Of a stretch of 64,000 bases of DNA, positions 24,201-36,812 are shown piece by piece. This DNA comes from Klebsormidium nitens (taxonomy: Eukaryota > Streptophyta > Klebsormidiophyceae > Klebsormidiales > Klebsormidiaceae): NCBI GenBank assembly GCA_000708835.1, contig DF237139.1, positions 8,320 through 72,319 of the forward strand. The letters are read 5' to 3'. The notes below the pieces were generated by a model. It searched no databases and was not told the DNA's origin. It worked only from the letters and a program-made list of their open reading frames with translations. Position 1 is the stretch's first letter. Each line of letters starts with the position of its first letter. Position numbers and translations under genes: made by a program.

Positions 24201-27200
24201 GGGAAACAGTTGTACTTGGTGATCAGACTTGTGACGGCAATTGTCTGGTTCTAAAATGCTTTTGGCATTCCCTCTCTGTCGTTGTTTCCTCACATACCTC
24301 AATCGTAAAGCTCAAATTTATGTTCCAACCGCTGATGGCGTGTCGTTTTCTGCTCCAGCCTTTAGCCGAGGCCTTCCAATCCATGGCCGCGGAACTCCGC
24401 GACGCACGCCAGTCGTCCGATTCGATCGTCACCGTCGTCAACTACGACTGGCACGCCACCACGAAAGCGATCGGCGAGCCCAAAACCATCGAGGGTTTGT
24501 GGAACCTGCTCCGTAACCCGATGACCGACATCGGGGTCGGCCTCGGGGAGTGGCGCCCTCCGGGGGGCGAGAACGGCGTGGGAAACCTGCCCCCCGGAGT
24601 GGTGAGAAACGCCGGGCTGGGAGCTGGGGTGTACAAAACGAACGTGAGGCAGAGCGGAGTGGTGCGGTACAATTGTGCGGACTCGCTGGACCGGACGAAC
24701 GCAGCGTCCTTCTTTGGAGCAGTACAGGTGAGAGGGGTCAGGCGACTTTCTATTGTAGAAAAGGTTTTGGCGGGTTGGCAGTCGATCTGATCGTGAGAGA
24801 AGTTTTCCCCATGTGTCAAGGCGGAATTCTACACAGACGTCATGGTGACTTCCTTTAGGGGCGGCTATATCAAAAGTATTACAAGTGGCTCGCTATGTGA
24901 ACCCCTGATTGCTGATGGGAAGATTGCTACTTCCTTTGACAAGAACCCTCTTGTCTAAACTTTGTCACGATCATACGTCGGTTTACGGTGAATCGGCATA
25001 CGTGGGACTACGTTTCGATCAACTTCAGAACTGTCAAAATCTGACAAAAGGCTCTGCTTTGCATCTTCACGTCACCTCTGCTCGACCGTCAAGATCTTCA
25101 CAAAAGCTTTGCCAAACGCCTTCCTCCCCTCATTCAAAGCAATGATACTTTAGGAATCGCAAGCCTTAGGAATAGTAAGCTCACCAGCCTAGGACGGGTA
25201 GGGTTAAGTGGGGGGTTTAGGGTGTGTACGGGTGCGGAGCAGGTAACTCTTGAAGGTTAGAATTCTCGTTTTTGGTTTGAGCCTACTGTTCCTAAAGTAT
25301 CTCGACATCCGCATTCAGGCCCTCTCGGAGCAGTGCCGGCTGCTGGGCCTCAGCATCGACGTCAGCGCCAGCCTCACCACGTCCACCGGGAGCTCATACG
25401 ACCTCGACGCCCAACCGCTGAGCACCCAAAACCGCCCACGGCTTATCGAGGGGCCGCTTCCACCGGGGTGGGAGAAGCGCAAAGACCCCACCACAAACAA
25501 GGCCTTTTACATCGACCACAATACGCGGAAGACGACCTGGGACCACCCGAACTTGATCCCAGCGTCGCCGCTGCCGGAAGCGCATGTGAAGCCGAGGGGA
25601 GTGGCCGAGGGAGACAGGTCGGACAGCCCGGCAAGTGAGTGACGGTTCGTTCTTCTCTTAGCTTGGATTCTCTCCGATCAGTGGGTTCAGCGGATGGTCA
25701 GCAATCTGGCTAGTCATTGTTGCCGGGAGACTTTCAGCTTTGAAAAAATGTTTTTGCTTCTTGATTCGGCTCGGTTTCTGTATGCAGGTGAGGACCAAGG
25801 ATTAGGAGCAAGCATATAACGTCGTCTGTTACCTTTCATTGCGAATCCACAGCCGCAGTTCCTGTCCGTTATGCCGAATCAAGTAATTTGCCGTCATCTG
25901 GGCTTTCTATTTGGATGTCCGTCTGATCTTACCACATTTCCGCCAGCTACCACTCTCTTCCTACAAGTATCGTTCTTTTGTCTGAGCCGTGCTTTTCTGA
26001 ATCCAGAGAATTGCAGCTGGAGCGACTTTGACCTGAGCTGGGAGGCAGTGCCACTAAGTTCCGCAATCTTATCTCATCTTCGGGTTACGCCTATAGTTTT
26101 TAGATTTTGAACAACCGTGGCTTTTCGATCCCGGGAATTGCACTTGGAGCCGCTTCGGCCTGGGCTTCGAGGAGGTCACAAATGAAGTCCGCAAGTTTGC
26201 CCTAAGACCCTGAAGCCCTAAAACTCTAGAAGACTTAAGTCAAAGCTTTTCTGGATCCAGGGAACCGCAGCTGGAGCCGCTTCGGCCTGGGCTTCGAGGA
26301 GGTGAAGGGCGCGACGCTGTCTGCGCCGCTGGAGGCGATGAGCGACATGTTCATGATTGCGGGGGACATCCACGCGTCGCTCTACTCGGGGAGCAAGGCG
26401 ATGCACAGCCACATACTGCACATCTTCTCCGAGGTAAGGGTTGCGAGCTCCTCCGTTGAGTTCCTAGGCACCTCTTTTGGATGCAGAGCGTGCCCTCTCT
26501 TGGTCCATTCAACACTCAGGGCTTTTCTTCAAACGGCTCTGCTTTTTCTTGACATGGTTTGACAACATCCGTGTTTCATCGATGTTCTGTGTGTAAAACG
26601 CCGGCGGCGCTTGGCGACGGTGGTCACAATAAGCACTGTGCTTCGAATCTTCGAATTAGAAACCTTGAACCTCAATGACCTGTGGTCTTATTGAAAAGCA
26701 GCCGAATCTCAACCCAGGACGCCGCAAAGTTTAAAAGTCTTGACTGCCAAACATGGCCATCTGCAGCGGCGCTTCATGAACTTGGTGATTGGCAGTTCCA
26801 TGATTGCACCTACCTAGAAACTCGAAGCCCCTGTAACCTTACGAATTCCTCACTTTTCTTAACTCTCAGGATTCCGCCAAGGCTATTGCGTCCTCAACAG
26901 CACAAAACGTGGCCATCATGCTCCTGCAGCGCTACATGAACATGGTCGTCGGAAGTTCGATGCAACCCAAGAACTTGTCACCTCTGGTCTAACCAAGCTC
27001 TTAAACAATCGCCTCCAGGACACCGCCAACGTCAAGAAGTCTTCCACCGTTGCCAATGTTGCCAATCGCGCTACAGCGGCGCTCCTTGAACACGGTTCTT
27101 GACAACGCCCGTCGTGCATCTAAGTAGAAAGTATAAACCCCAAAAACCTGTAGTCTAACCAACCTCTTAACCCTTTCTCTTCCAGGACGCCGCCAAGGTG

Positions 27201-30200
27201 AAGAAGTCATCCACTGCCGCCAACGTCGCCATCACGCTCCAGCGGCGCTACATGAACATGGTCGTCGACAGCTCCCGCCAAAAGCAGTTTGAGATGTTTC
27301 TGGGCTTGCGCCGCCATAAGCACTTGCCCTCTCAGCCCGACTCGCCGCTCGAGGCCCTGACAAGGCCTCACGCCTGCATACTGAAGCCAGTCCCGGCGGT
27401 GTACCCGTCGCTGTTCCCGGCGCAGGCCTTGTTGACGGGGCTGCCGAAGGGGGCGTCCTGGGTGCGTGTTTTTTGGTTTTGTGTTTTGGGAGTTTGTTCG
27501 AAACCTGTAAACACCGTGACTTTGATGACGCATATCACGTCTGCTTTTTGGGCAGGAAGGAGAAAGAAACGTCTGTGAGAAAACGTCTGTAAAAAGACTG
27601 CTGGTAGACCGAGCAGAGAGGGCACGCTTCCTGTGCACGTACATTCCTGGCCAGATGACGTGGTTGTTGCCAGGATATTCAGGAATGTTTGGAGTCTTTG
27701 GTTCCCGAATTCGTCATTTAACGTGCTCGCTGTCAGAACGAGTCCTCGGCTACCTCCTGTCACTCGATTGAGAACCAGCGTCACTGCTTCGTACTTTCTC
27801 AACTCCTTCCTCCTTTGTCATCGAAAGTTTTCCACGCAATCCTCGTTCATTCTAATAGCATCTCACAGAGACTGTCTCTATCTCGTGCAGGTCTGCCCCT
27901 CGGCTGCGGAGGTGCTGGAGGTGTACGTGTTCCTCTCGGAGCCGTGCCACGTGTCCCAGCTCGTCATCAGCGTCGCGCACGGCACCGACGACTCAACCGT
28001 GCCCCGCAGCTTCGACGTGCGCGCGGGCCGGACGCTGGACGCTATGAAGGTCCTGCTCGAGGTGCGTCCGAAAGCATTCAATTCGTTTCGGCGCGACGCT
28101 TGTAGCAGTTTCTTCTTTTGAGAAGCGTGGCAACAGGGGGAAATCAGCCCACAAGGACCATTGATTTGGTCCCTGGAAAAGTCTTTTGAGGCCTCGGTCG
28201 GAGCCTTTTTGGGTCGAGGTGACAGTTATTGAGCAGTGGGACTTAAGGTCCTTCGCTTCTTTGCTTTGGATTGCTGTGCTTCGAACCCGCGCACAGACGG
28301 CGCAGCGAGGTGAACACGTGATACTTCTGCAGACACGAGACAAAAGAGGCGTAACAGAAATGTCAATGAGGGAGGTTTAGAGAAGCTCCCGCGAGGTGTA
28401 GGAAACAGTAGACCTTTCGAAGACGTTTATACAACCAGATTTACACCGCTTATCTTACACCGCTTATTTTGGCAGGGCGCTGGCATCCCCAAGTGCGCCC
28501 ACGGCACGCAGCTGCTCTACAACCTGCCCGGGTTAGTTAACCCCGAGGACAAAACCCTAACCGGAAGCGCCCGGGGGAAGCGCCCGGGGGAGCAGTTCTC
28601 CTCCCTCTACGACTTCGAGGAAGCGGAAGGGGCGGTTGACTACCTAACCCGATTCGTAACCGTCACCTTCTACCCCTCTGCCCCGGGGATCAGCATGACG
28701 CTCGGGCCGGTCGAAGTCTTGGGGACTTCGCTGGTCGGGAAAGCGCTCGGGGGATCCCCTCCGAGCACTCAGCAGACGAGCCAGAGGCTCTTGCCTGCCG
28801 GAGACTCCTTCACGGATCTGCTCTCAGTGGGGGAGCCGACTGGCACTCCAAACGGCCCCCCTGCGGCCGCGCCGCCAGCTGTCAGCCCTGCGGTAACCGA
28901 CGCCTGGGATCCGTTCGGAGTCGTTCCGTTGGTTGCAGCGCCCAAAACGGAAACCACTGCAAACGGGTCCCCTCTTCCGCTGAGCAACGCAAACCCGTTC
29001 TCAACTTGGGATCCTTTCGCCGCCCCTCTGCCGGCGTCTAGCTCTCCTATCTCGGATCCTTTCGAAAGCGTGTCACTGCAGTCAGTACCCGCCGAAACCA
29101 TCCATACTTCCGCTTCAACATCCAACGGCAACCCCGCGACGCAGCTTACGAAGTCCGGGGTCCTCGAAAGCAGTGTCAGCTCGCCTGGGGGGCAGCCTGG
29201 CCTGCCGTCCTCCACCCCCCCGGAACGAGGCAACGCACCGGTGACCCCCGTGAATGGCGGAAGAGCGGCGGTTGAATCGTACTTACAGCTGGTCGCGAAA
29301 GTCGGGGGGAACGAACAAACCGTGCGATTTAGCGTCTGTATGGAACTAGACATTGCGAGGTTGAGACTGGGCTTGTCGGCGGCACAGCGGGACCGAGCGT
29401 TGCTCTCTGTTGGTCGCGATCCGGCTTTGCTCGACCCGAACCGAACACTGACGGTGACGGAATTGGTCCCGCTCCGAGTGGCGGCCAACCAGCTAGCGAC
29501 ACTTGTCCGCGTGGCACAGGAAGACAGGGAGGTTGCCGCCTTCGCCGACCAGGGTTTGGGGATAACCGTTCCAGAAGGTTTGGCTAACCCGAGCGTTGAG
29601 ATCGACCTGATCAAGCTTCAGGGGTGCTTGAGTAGGGAGTGCGAGGTCGGACGGGGGGGCTTGGCGGCGGGGGGTGCGGTACAGGGCGGAAATAGCCCCC
29701 TGAAACGGTGCGAGGAGTGTGAGAAGAGAGTCTGCGCTGCATGTTTGGTCGGGCCGGGAGCAGGGCTACTGAAAAAGCACAGGGAAAACAAAGTGCGGGT
29801 CGAGGTGCCGGAAGCCCGCGAGGGGGGGACAAAAGCCGAGCCGAAAGGACCCCCCCTCCAGGACCAAACGCTGTGCAAGAAATGCTGCCCGGCGCTCGTG
29901 AGAGATGCGGTCCTCATCGACCGGGTGCGGAAGCTCTCGGCGGCTAGGCGGAGGGTCCGCCTAGAGACAGAAGCGGCCCAGGCCGCGGCGCATTTACACT
30001 CCCTCAGCGCGGGCAGTGCCGTGGAGTGTGAAGCGGGCCAGGGGAACTTGCGGGACGGGAGGGGGGTGGCAATTGCGGGGGTGCCGAACCTTGCGGGAGA
30101 TTTACTGGCGGAGTATCCATATGCCGGGCTGCTCTTTGCGGTGAGAAAGATCCTCTGCTTGGAGTTTTGAAGTCTTTCAATTTAGTCTAGCAGCCGTCCA

Positions 30201-33200
30201 CTGTGCTTTTGACACCGGGTGCCTATCTGGGTTTGAGATCTAGAGATCAACGCTTTGTGAGCAATGAACAGAGGGCTTCGTTTGACAAGCATGCCTTTCG
30301 ATTCAATGCTGTAGAGGGAAGGCCGAGTCGTGCAAGCCGAATCCCTAAAAGCTCCAAGATAAAGCTGACCCTCTGCTTTACCTTTTGCTTATTCTGAGTC
30401 CGGCTGCCGCAGCTTTGGCCCCGCCTTAGACCAAAAGTTCACGCCTATCTCACTTGCTTCTTCGACAATAATTCTCCCCCAAATTCTCTCGTTACCATCC
30501 TTTAACTTTTTTTGTGACGCGTTTGTTTGACCAGGTTCCGACTGCCGAAGGCTCAGCCCCGGCGGAGTCCTTCCTCGCCAGTCCCAGCGTGCAGTCTCCG
30601 GGCCAGTACTGGCGCGCGCCGTCCATTGGAACCACGGCCGTCGACATCGCGATCGTGTTAGCGACCCCGGGGAACGTCCACCGACTCGCGCTCGAGGTTA
30701 GCCCGTGCGGATACACACAGGGGCACGACACCCCGCTGGTAAGACGCTTTCACACAGAAGCTGTACTCGCAAGGGTTGGTTTTTTAAGTAAGATACTGCC
30801 AAGTTTTTTGACCCGAAGAATATCTTCCAACAATATCCGTCTGGTAAAAGAGGCTTTCTCGCCGTTGAAGATACTTTCATTCTGCCTGTTCTGGAGGTAT
30901 AGCTGGGCTGGATAGCTGGGCTGGAGTTTTAAATCGTCGCAATGCGCTCAGTCGCTCGCGCAGCTCTTGAGGCGGCTACCCAAGCTTGCTGCTCCTCAGG
31001 TCAGGTGTCTTCAGCATCAATAACCGGAGGTGGAAGCAACGCTGTAGCAGCAGAAAGCAGCAGAAAGGTTCATACTCCTCCAGATACTGTAGCAGTTTCC
31101 TCTTCCTTGCAGACGAGAGACTTTCTATCTGCACCTTCAAATCGAGAATCCTGACGCTCTTTAGAAAACCCGCTGACTGTGTGTCCCGTGACTGCAGATC
31201 GACATTGCAGTAGGCTCAACAATCGCCGAGAAGGACTACGTCGGCCGCTGGGACATTGCCGCCGCCGCGGCTGCCTCGCCGCACGTCTTCGGCCCCGAAA
31301 CCCAAGCCCAAACCTCCAAACCCCTCTCCCGGACGCTCGTCTACAACTTCCCCAGGGGGGTCCGCACGTGCCGGATCGTGTGGCTCAGATTCTCGCTCAG
31401 GTCGGACACGTCAGCAAACCCGTTTGCGGCGCAGCCGTCGGCCGCAGGACTGTTTGATTTGCTGAGCTTGGACCCGACGCCCCCGCCGACGGGAAGCGCG
31501 GCCCCACGTGCGCCGGCGTTCGTGCATGCCAGCCGGATCCTAGTGCTGGGTGAGACTCGGTACCTACTTTCCACCGTTTTGGGCGCGGCTCTTCGAACTG
31601 GTGTCCTAAGAATGAGGGAGTAACAGTGCGTTGTTGGAAGGCCGTCTTTCCTGGTAGGCACATCTCGGATCTCCAGAGGTTCACTTATATTGTAAGGAGT
31701 AAATCAGTGGACATGTCGCACTTCCGCTTCGGTTTGGCGACGGAATATAACAAGGCATCCGTCTGCGTGGTCAAGGACACCTCACGCCTACTCTGCGCAG
31801 AGCTTTAGCGGGGGTCCGTTTTGTTCCCCTCAATACCCCTTTACCAGGCTGCTTTTACCATGCTGATTTCGCCCCTTAATGTCGGAGCGCTCAGATGTTG
31901 CTTCGCGGTGTGCGACGCCTCCTCAACTCTGCCTATCCCCTCTATTTTCCGGGGCAGGCGAAAAGCGTCCCTACGACCATACACTTTCATTGCTCCATGT
32001 CAAGTCGACTGCATTAGACTCGTACTCTCACGATCCGCATGTAGTCCGCCTCTCCTTAAGGTGGGCATGAAACGTGCAAGTCCTTTTCAGATCTCGTAAT
32101 AGCGAAACTCTCATCAAGTTCCCAGCCAAAATCGCGACCGTCAATGTCGGGATGCCGTTGGCAAAAACGCCCGTGAACTGCCGGCACCCATAGGTAAATC
32201 GCGAGCGCTCATATCTTCATCACTCCTTCACAGGCGAACGTGTCCTCAGCGACCCTTCCGACCCCGCCTCGCTGGCCCCGCAAGCCTCGGAGCGCCTCGC
32301 GCTCAAGACCGTGCTCGACGCCCCCCCCCGCGTCGTCCGCATCCGTGTTCCGTCCGAGTTCCAGGACGTCAAACCGTCCGGCGCCGTCGTCGAACTAGGT
32401 GTGGACCTTTCCCGCGTCCCGTCGGTCGGCGGATTCCGGCTGGACGCCCTCGGGCTCGCGCGGCGCGTCCCGGCGCTCGGCCCCGAGGAAGGGTTTGGGG
32501 GTTTGGCCGTTGCCTCGGGCGACGAGATGGCAGCAGCGGCCGTCGGGCTAACGGTGCGAGTGCATGCAATTCAGGTGGGTTTAGAAAATTGTTTCATCTT
32601 GTTTTCTTCGGGCACGAAACGGGAGTCTTTTCGTTTCCTCTGGGCACGGAATGGAAAGATACACGGACTTAGGACTGCGAAACAATGGCGTCGGCCTGCG
32701 CTTCAGCTTCGGCTTTGGCTTCGAAGTCCGAGTACTTCGAACTGTGGAGTGTTTCATGTTTCTGACGAAAGTTCAAAACGGAGTCCGGGTGCGGTTGCAA
32801 GCTTTTATCGCTGCTGTATTGCTTTGCAAGGCTACAAGCCTGCGCTCCTTGAACGCATAGGGTTTGTCGAGCTCTAAGCCAGGGCTAAGAAGGAGCGCTA
32901 CTTCATTGCTCCATGATCTCTGAAAACGACGGGGGAAAAGGTGAAAAGTTCTATCGGCAAACTTCTACGAAGCCGGGAAAGTAATGTTCTCTCGCTAGAT
33001 TTGTTGTCCCGAAGTCTGTTATTGCGGGGATTATGATGCGGGGGACATAGCGCCTGCGGGTGAAGCATTCTCACTTGGCATTTTGGCCTTACAGAGCGAA
33101 GGTGGGGTTGGGGGCCCTGTTCCAGTAGGCGAGTTCCTTCTTCCAACCGCCCGACAGGGTACGGCCCTCTACTTCGACTTCCCGGGACCTGTAGCCGCGC

Positions 33201-33367
33201 GCATAATCGTCGTAGAGTTGGTAGGAGACGTTTCGACGTGCGGAGATGAAGGGGATGACGACGGAAAAGACTCCGTGTCAACGTTCTCACTGAAAGATAG
33301 AGTAAGGCTGTATAGGTATGCGCTGCCGCAGGAAGCCGGCAAGTGGCCTCAACTGAACGCGCCTTAG
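21229..33367 (+). CDS. SAC9: SAC9-type phosphoinositide phosphatase with WW domain (14 exons)
   Basis: A homologue of plant SAC9, a large Sac-domain phosphatase that limits PtdIns(4,5)P2 at the plasma membrane and endocytic sites. Exons: 21229-21244, 21910-22004, 22508-23011, 23412-23855, 24359-24727, 25319-25634, 26261-26433, 27186-27461, 27891-28061, 28476-30140, 30535-30738, 31198-31549, 32234-32574, 33095-33367. All phases fit; the product has 1732 residues, against about 1630 in Arabidopsis. The Sac domain fills the first 480 residues. The catalytic CX5R is C459 to R465 in [16 protein letters not shown] domain (PPGWEKR to TTWDHP) covers about residues 520-553. The long C-terminal region carries the plant-specific SAC9 segments: AERDRALLSIG-like helix, a Cys-pair region around [12 protein letters not shown] and KKCC, and beta-rich repeats ending KWPQLNAP. 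The 16-base first exon is inferred from phase only. Several introns hold copies of exon heads. Confidence 0.95.
22370..22507 (+). repeat. Decayed copy of the SAC9 exon 3 head
   Basis: The exon 3 head, with TGACCCCACCA at 22519, is echoed with an identical 11-mer at 22386 (spacing 133) and a similar flank (GTCAATGTAA against GTCATCGCCAT). The AG has been lost from the copy. Confidence 0.6.
25189..25299 (+). repeat. Copy 2 of the dispersed G-rich repeat (SAC9 intron 5)
   Basis: Starts CTAGGACGGGTAGGGTTAA, passes through GGTGTGTACGGGTGCGGAGCA and ends TTTGAGCCTACTGTT. It matches 4771-4880 in the same orientation and is only about 20 bases from the exon 6 acceptor. Confidence 0.8.
25990..26260 (+). 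repeat. Two copies of the SAC9 exon 7 acceptor and exon head
   Basis: The real boundary (26260/26261, CTTTTCTGGATCCAG then GGAACCGCAGCTGGAGCCGC) is preceded by copies starting at 26120 and 25992. Spacings are 129 and 128 bases. The nearer copy shares the uninterrupted CGCTTCGGCCTGGGCTTCGA with the exon but lost the AG; the farther copy is more diverged but keeps an AG. Confidence 0.95.
26600..27185 (+). repeat. Tandem array of SAC9 exon 8 acceptor/exon-head units
   Basis: The acceptor-plus-head of exon 8 (CAG at 27183) is repeated with CAGGA at 27016, 26867 and 26715; spacings are 167, 149 and 152. A fifth fragment (CGGCGGCGCT, 26602) lies about 162 bases before the matching point of the 26715 copy. 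Each unit contains an intron-tail match (such as CCTGTAGTCTAACCAA), an intact CAG and up to 90 bases resembling the exon, with CAGCGGCGCT-CATGAAC-TGGT. No copy has a usable frame throughout. Confidence 0.95.
30396..30534 (+). repeat. Decayed copy of the SAC9 exon 11 head
   Basis: TCCGACTGCCGAAGGCTCAG and following bases at 30537 are echoed by TCCGGCTGCCGCAGCTTTGG at 30399, spacing 138, followed in both by CCCCG. Confidence 0.7.
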
Positions 33368-34370
33368 GACATTGCAGCTCTGATTCGCTGAGACTATTGA
33401 CACTCTTGACACTGCTGCTCCCGACTGTTCAGTTCTACCTGGTCTCTAGGATATTGTGCCAGTAGGCGGTGCATGGGCCATGGCACATGGTCCGAGATGC
33501 TCTCAGTATTGACTGATTTGGTAACCGTCCCGCGGAGCTTTTTAAATTTTAAGAGGCGTAAAGCACAAAGATGATGTGTTTGAATAATGTAGCTTGATCT
33601 ATTTGGTAACAACCCCATATGCATGGCCTCAGTGAAGTGTTGCATACTGAAAAAACCACATGCTTTTCATCCATTTGATTAGCAATCCCGTGTTGCAAAC
33701 ATGCAAGTCAACATCATTATGTCGGACAAGTACCTAGCGGCCGCGGCGCCGTCGTCCCGACGCCGGCCTCTCGCAGTCAATACAGGTGCCGGGTCAATAA
33801 GGCCCAACCCTGCGTGCTTCGGAATTGCGCGATTTAATTGCTAGGCCGGTCGGCAGTGACTGCCCTATCGAGGCAATGATCTCCACGCAGGCCTTCATGC
33901 AGGCCCCTTGAGTTTCTGACACAAGTGTTAATTGCCGAGTTTTTTCTGGTCCCATCTTGCCTTCTAAAAAAGTCAAAACTGCGCCCTTGCATGAGTGAGA
34001 TTTCAATCTTGAATGCGTCGGAAGCGTCCTTCGCGCATGCTCTGCTACACCTCTGGCGATCTCAGGCTGCCCGGCGGCCGAGACGCGACTCACAGGTCAG
34101 CCTGCTGACGTGTCGGACTGCCATGCTTCAGCTACCTAGAGTCTTCGCGGCGGGATCCGCCTTCTGGATGGATGACACCTGTTCAAAAATATTCGAAATG
34201 GACGGCACAGGAAGGCTCCAGGATGTCACGTTTTCATCAGTCCGCCGCGACGCCAAACTCGAATTCAAAATGTGTGCGTCACTGCACCGTCACGTGCAGT
34301 GCAACACACGCGCGCGATACGGCACTTAACCACAGTAGTTCTCAGTTTCATGTTGACCAAGGGCTGTGTT
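33368..34370. other. Intergenic sequence after SAC9, no gene seen
   Basis: The 3' flank of SAC9. Frames here are short (up to 134 residues at 33925-34329) and show no domain or splice support. Confidence 0.5.
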
Positions 34371-34600
34371 GACTTGCCCGGGGAGCCGGGGAGCCGGGGA
34401 ACCGGGTAACCGGGTGGGGTTGGTTTGGGGGATAAGGGTGGGTACGGGATTTCGATCGTGTTGTTTGACTAAAAATCCTGCTCGGGGACCGAAGCAAACT
34501 AAAAACTAACCCCATAAATCGACATGCTCCGCACCCGTAACCCACCTAACCGCCAAACCAACTACCCGTCCCCCGGGCGGCCTCCATCGAGACGATTTTG
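34349..34600 (-). mobile_element. Copy 3 of the dispersed G-rich repeat, with inverted arms
   Basis: The left part (34376-34440) is a G-rich run of GGGAGCC/GGGTAACC units. The right part (34515-34585) is its approximate inverted complement, containing CTCCGCACCCGTAACCCACC. The core matches the complements of 4771-4880 and 25189-25299, and the left edge CATGTTGACCAAGG resembles the terminus of the element at 51447. Likely a small inverted-repeat element; exact ends are uncertain. Confidence 0.65.
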
Positions 34601-36812
34601 GTGATGGGTGTGCATTGCGGAGCCTGTACTTTTTGGGTTAGGTTTCACATAAATTTGTTCCTGGCCCCGAGCACTAACTTGCCATTGTCCATCATAGTCA
34701 AGACTCGGATCCCTTCTCGGCACTGGATGAGGTCACATGGGTAGGGGCCGACAATAATGATGACCTCATTTTCCCGGTCCTAATAGTAATAGTAATAGTA
34801 ATAGTAATCCATCAATAATATAGAGTCCCCGGCAGTCGGCCCCGGGCAGGTGATCTTGTACACCCGTCACGATATTCCTGAAAGGGTTCCTCATTTATCC
34901 ACTACCGGGGCCCACTACCGGCCGGTACACGCAATACTTGTGCGCGACCCGACCGGGTAGTAGGTAGGTAATGTGAGGTGTGAGGGGTAACCGTATACCG
35001 TATACCGTACCGTACAAAGTGATCGGCCAGTTGGCAGTACCTAGGTACAGTACCCACTTTTGTGAAGCCTGAAGGCAGGCTGTACATAGCCTTATCTAGG
35101 TATACCGTAGGTACCGGGGTGGATAAGAACTACGGTACCTACCTAGGTATGCCAGACTAGGTATGCATGCAGCTTCCTTGATCCGAATCACTCCCTTCCT
35201 CCCTTAGGCTTCAGCGCACTGCGCTGTCGGCAAAACTCACTTGCAGCACGGCATTGCCTCCGCCGCTCCGGCTCGATCATCACTTTCAGTTTCAGGAGCT
35301 AGGCCACCAAAATCCCATCAACTGCGGCGTTGTCGGCGTCACTACTACTTCGCGAAGCATCTTCCCGTGATCGGATTAAAAGGTGCAAGATCCGGCTGTT
35401 AGCTAGCTTGGTGTAGGGAAGCGGCGGAAACTTGAGAAGGCGGCACGTTACGGTACGTAGTTCCCACAGAGATCATGTAAATCAGCTTGATTGCTTGTCT
35501 TTCTTCATCGGTTGTATTGCGCTTCACACCAAGGGCTCAAAGGTGAGTTTCTTACTTCCATCCAGCTCGCTCCGAAATGTCAGCGATCAGACGTTTTCTG
35601 CTCTAGGTTTTCCACCAGCAAGAATGAGCTTCCAGCTACAGCGGATCCTGACAGGTCAAAGCTTCCCTTCAAACTGGGGAGCTTGGGAATTGCTGACATG
35701 GGGCGTAATTTTTGACCTTCTTTGACTACTGTCCATGAGTTGTTGAGCTAGCTTGATCGCAATTGCTAGAGTCGCTGGACTGCGAGCTGCTAAATAAGGA
35801 TGTTGGTCAATTGCTGATAGGTAGACGAAAAGGATCAGGACGTTGTTGATGTGTAAGGCCCTGATTCATCATGAAGACCTCAAAGTTTGAGGAGGTTGGG
35901 TTGCTGCTTTTGTGGTAGCACGTCCGGCTCGCTTGTTGGGGTTTCTTCTTCGGCCTTTCTCAAAATCTCGACCCAGGGGTTCTTACCTCAGTTGCAAGGG
36001 GCCCTTCTATCTAATGCTGAAGTCTTTCTGGATATCTTCCAAGATCCTACTGCTTTCTCTTCTTTGTGATGCTGTCTGACTCACATCGGTTGTGAGCTTT
36101 GGATCCAATGGAGAGGGCCGCGACGGGTGGCTGGTCAAAGCCCTTATTCATCCGCCCAGCTGATTTCTCCTGACTACTTTGATGGTCAGCTGTGAACTTA
36201 ACTTGCTAGAATAACCACCCTTGACTATGAACACAGCAGGCTGAAGAACAGAGCAAACATTAACTGAAGCCATTGAGTCTGTTTCTGACCGGTAAACGTT
36301 TCTCGTACAATCAAGCTGCATGTAACTCCTTTGTTTACCACGGCCAAGGGAGTCCCACGTCGCAGCTATTCCTTTGCTCTCATGCACTTTATAGAGCTGC
36401 AAGCTCTTCCTTAGCTCCAGTGGACCACTCCTGGAGTGACATGTGTCACTGGAGGACTCTGCCTTTGGTTTGTGTGCTGGCAGTTCCAATTCCTTTATTC
36501 GGAGCAGTTCAAGAACATCCCTCCCTCGGGGCACTGTTGTTATCCGCAAAGACCTCATCTTCAGAATTTGTAGATATCAGCCTTGCCTAGGTCTAAACAA
36601 GCATTTACTCCTCTTCACCTTCCAATTTCTGTCCAAAGTGATTTCTTAGAACCTCTTCCAAAGCCCATTTTCACTTTCTGCTTGTGCAAAGCATACTGAT
36701 ACAGAGCCAAAGTACCCGAGTTTGTGTTACCTCTAAAACTGTCAATCTCATCATGATCTCCCCTCTCATCACCTTTCTCTCTTCTGCAGACTCCTCTCTG
36801 ATCCCCCTCACA
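34601..36812. other. Upstream region of the phosphorylase-like gene, no gene seen
   Basis: Between 34900 and 35170 there is a palindromic-motif cluster (GTATACCGTA, TACCTAGGTA and variants) similar to that at 11640-11880. From 35200 to 36812 only short frames are seen. CTTCTGCAG at 36782-36790 could be the acceptor of a 5' UTR intron for the next gene. Confidence 0.5.
34781..34809. repeat. (TAATAG)n / (TAA)n-like microsatellite
   Basis: About five units of AGTAAT in tandem. Confidence 0.9.

Noticed and set aside
26600-27185. Exon echoes as a CRISPR-like or spacer array
   Set aside because: Units diverge along their whole length, contain coding-like exon sequence and end in the functional exon; there are no conserved short repeats separating unique spacers.
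28769-29614. 281-residue antisense frame inside SAC9 exon 10
   Set aside because: It mirrors the strong codon bias of the SAC9 exon; the sense frame carries the family motifs.
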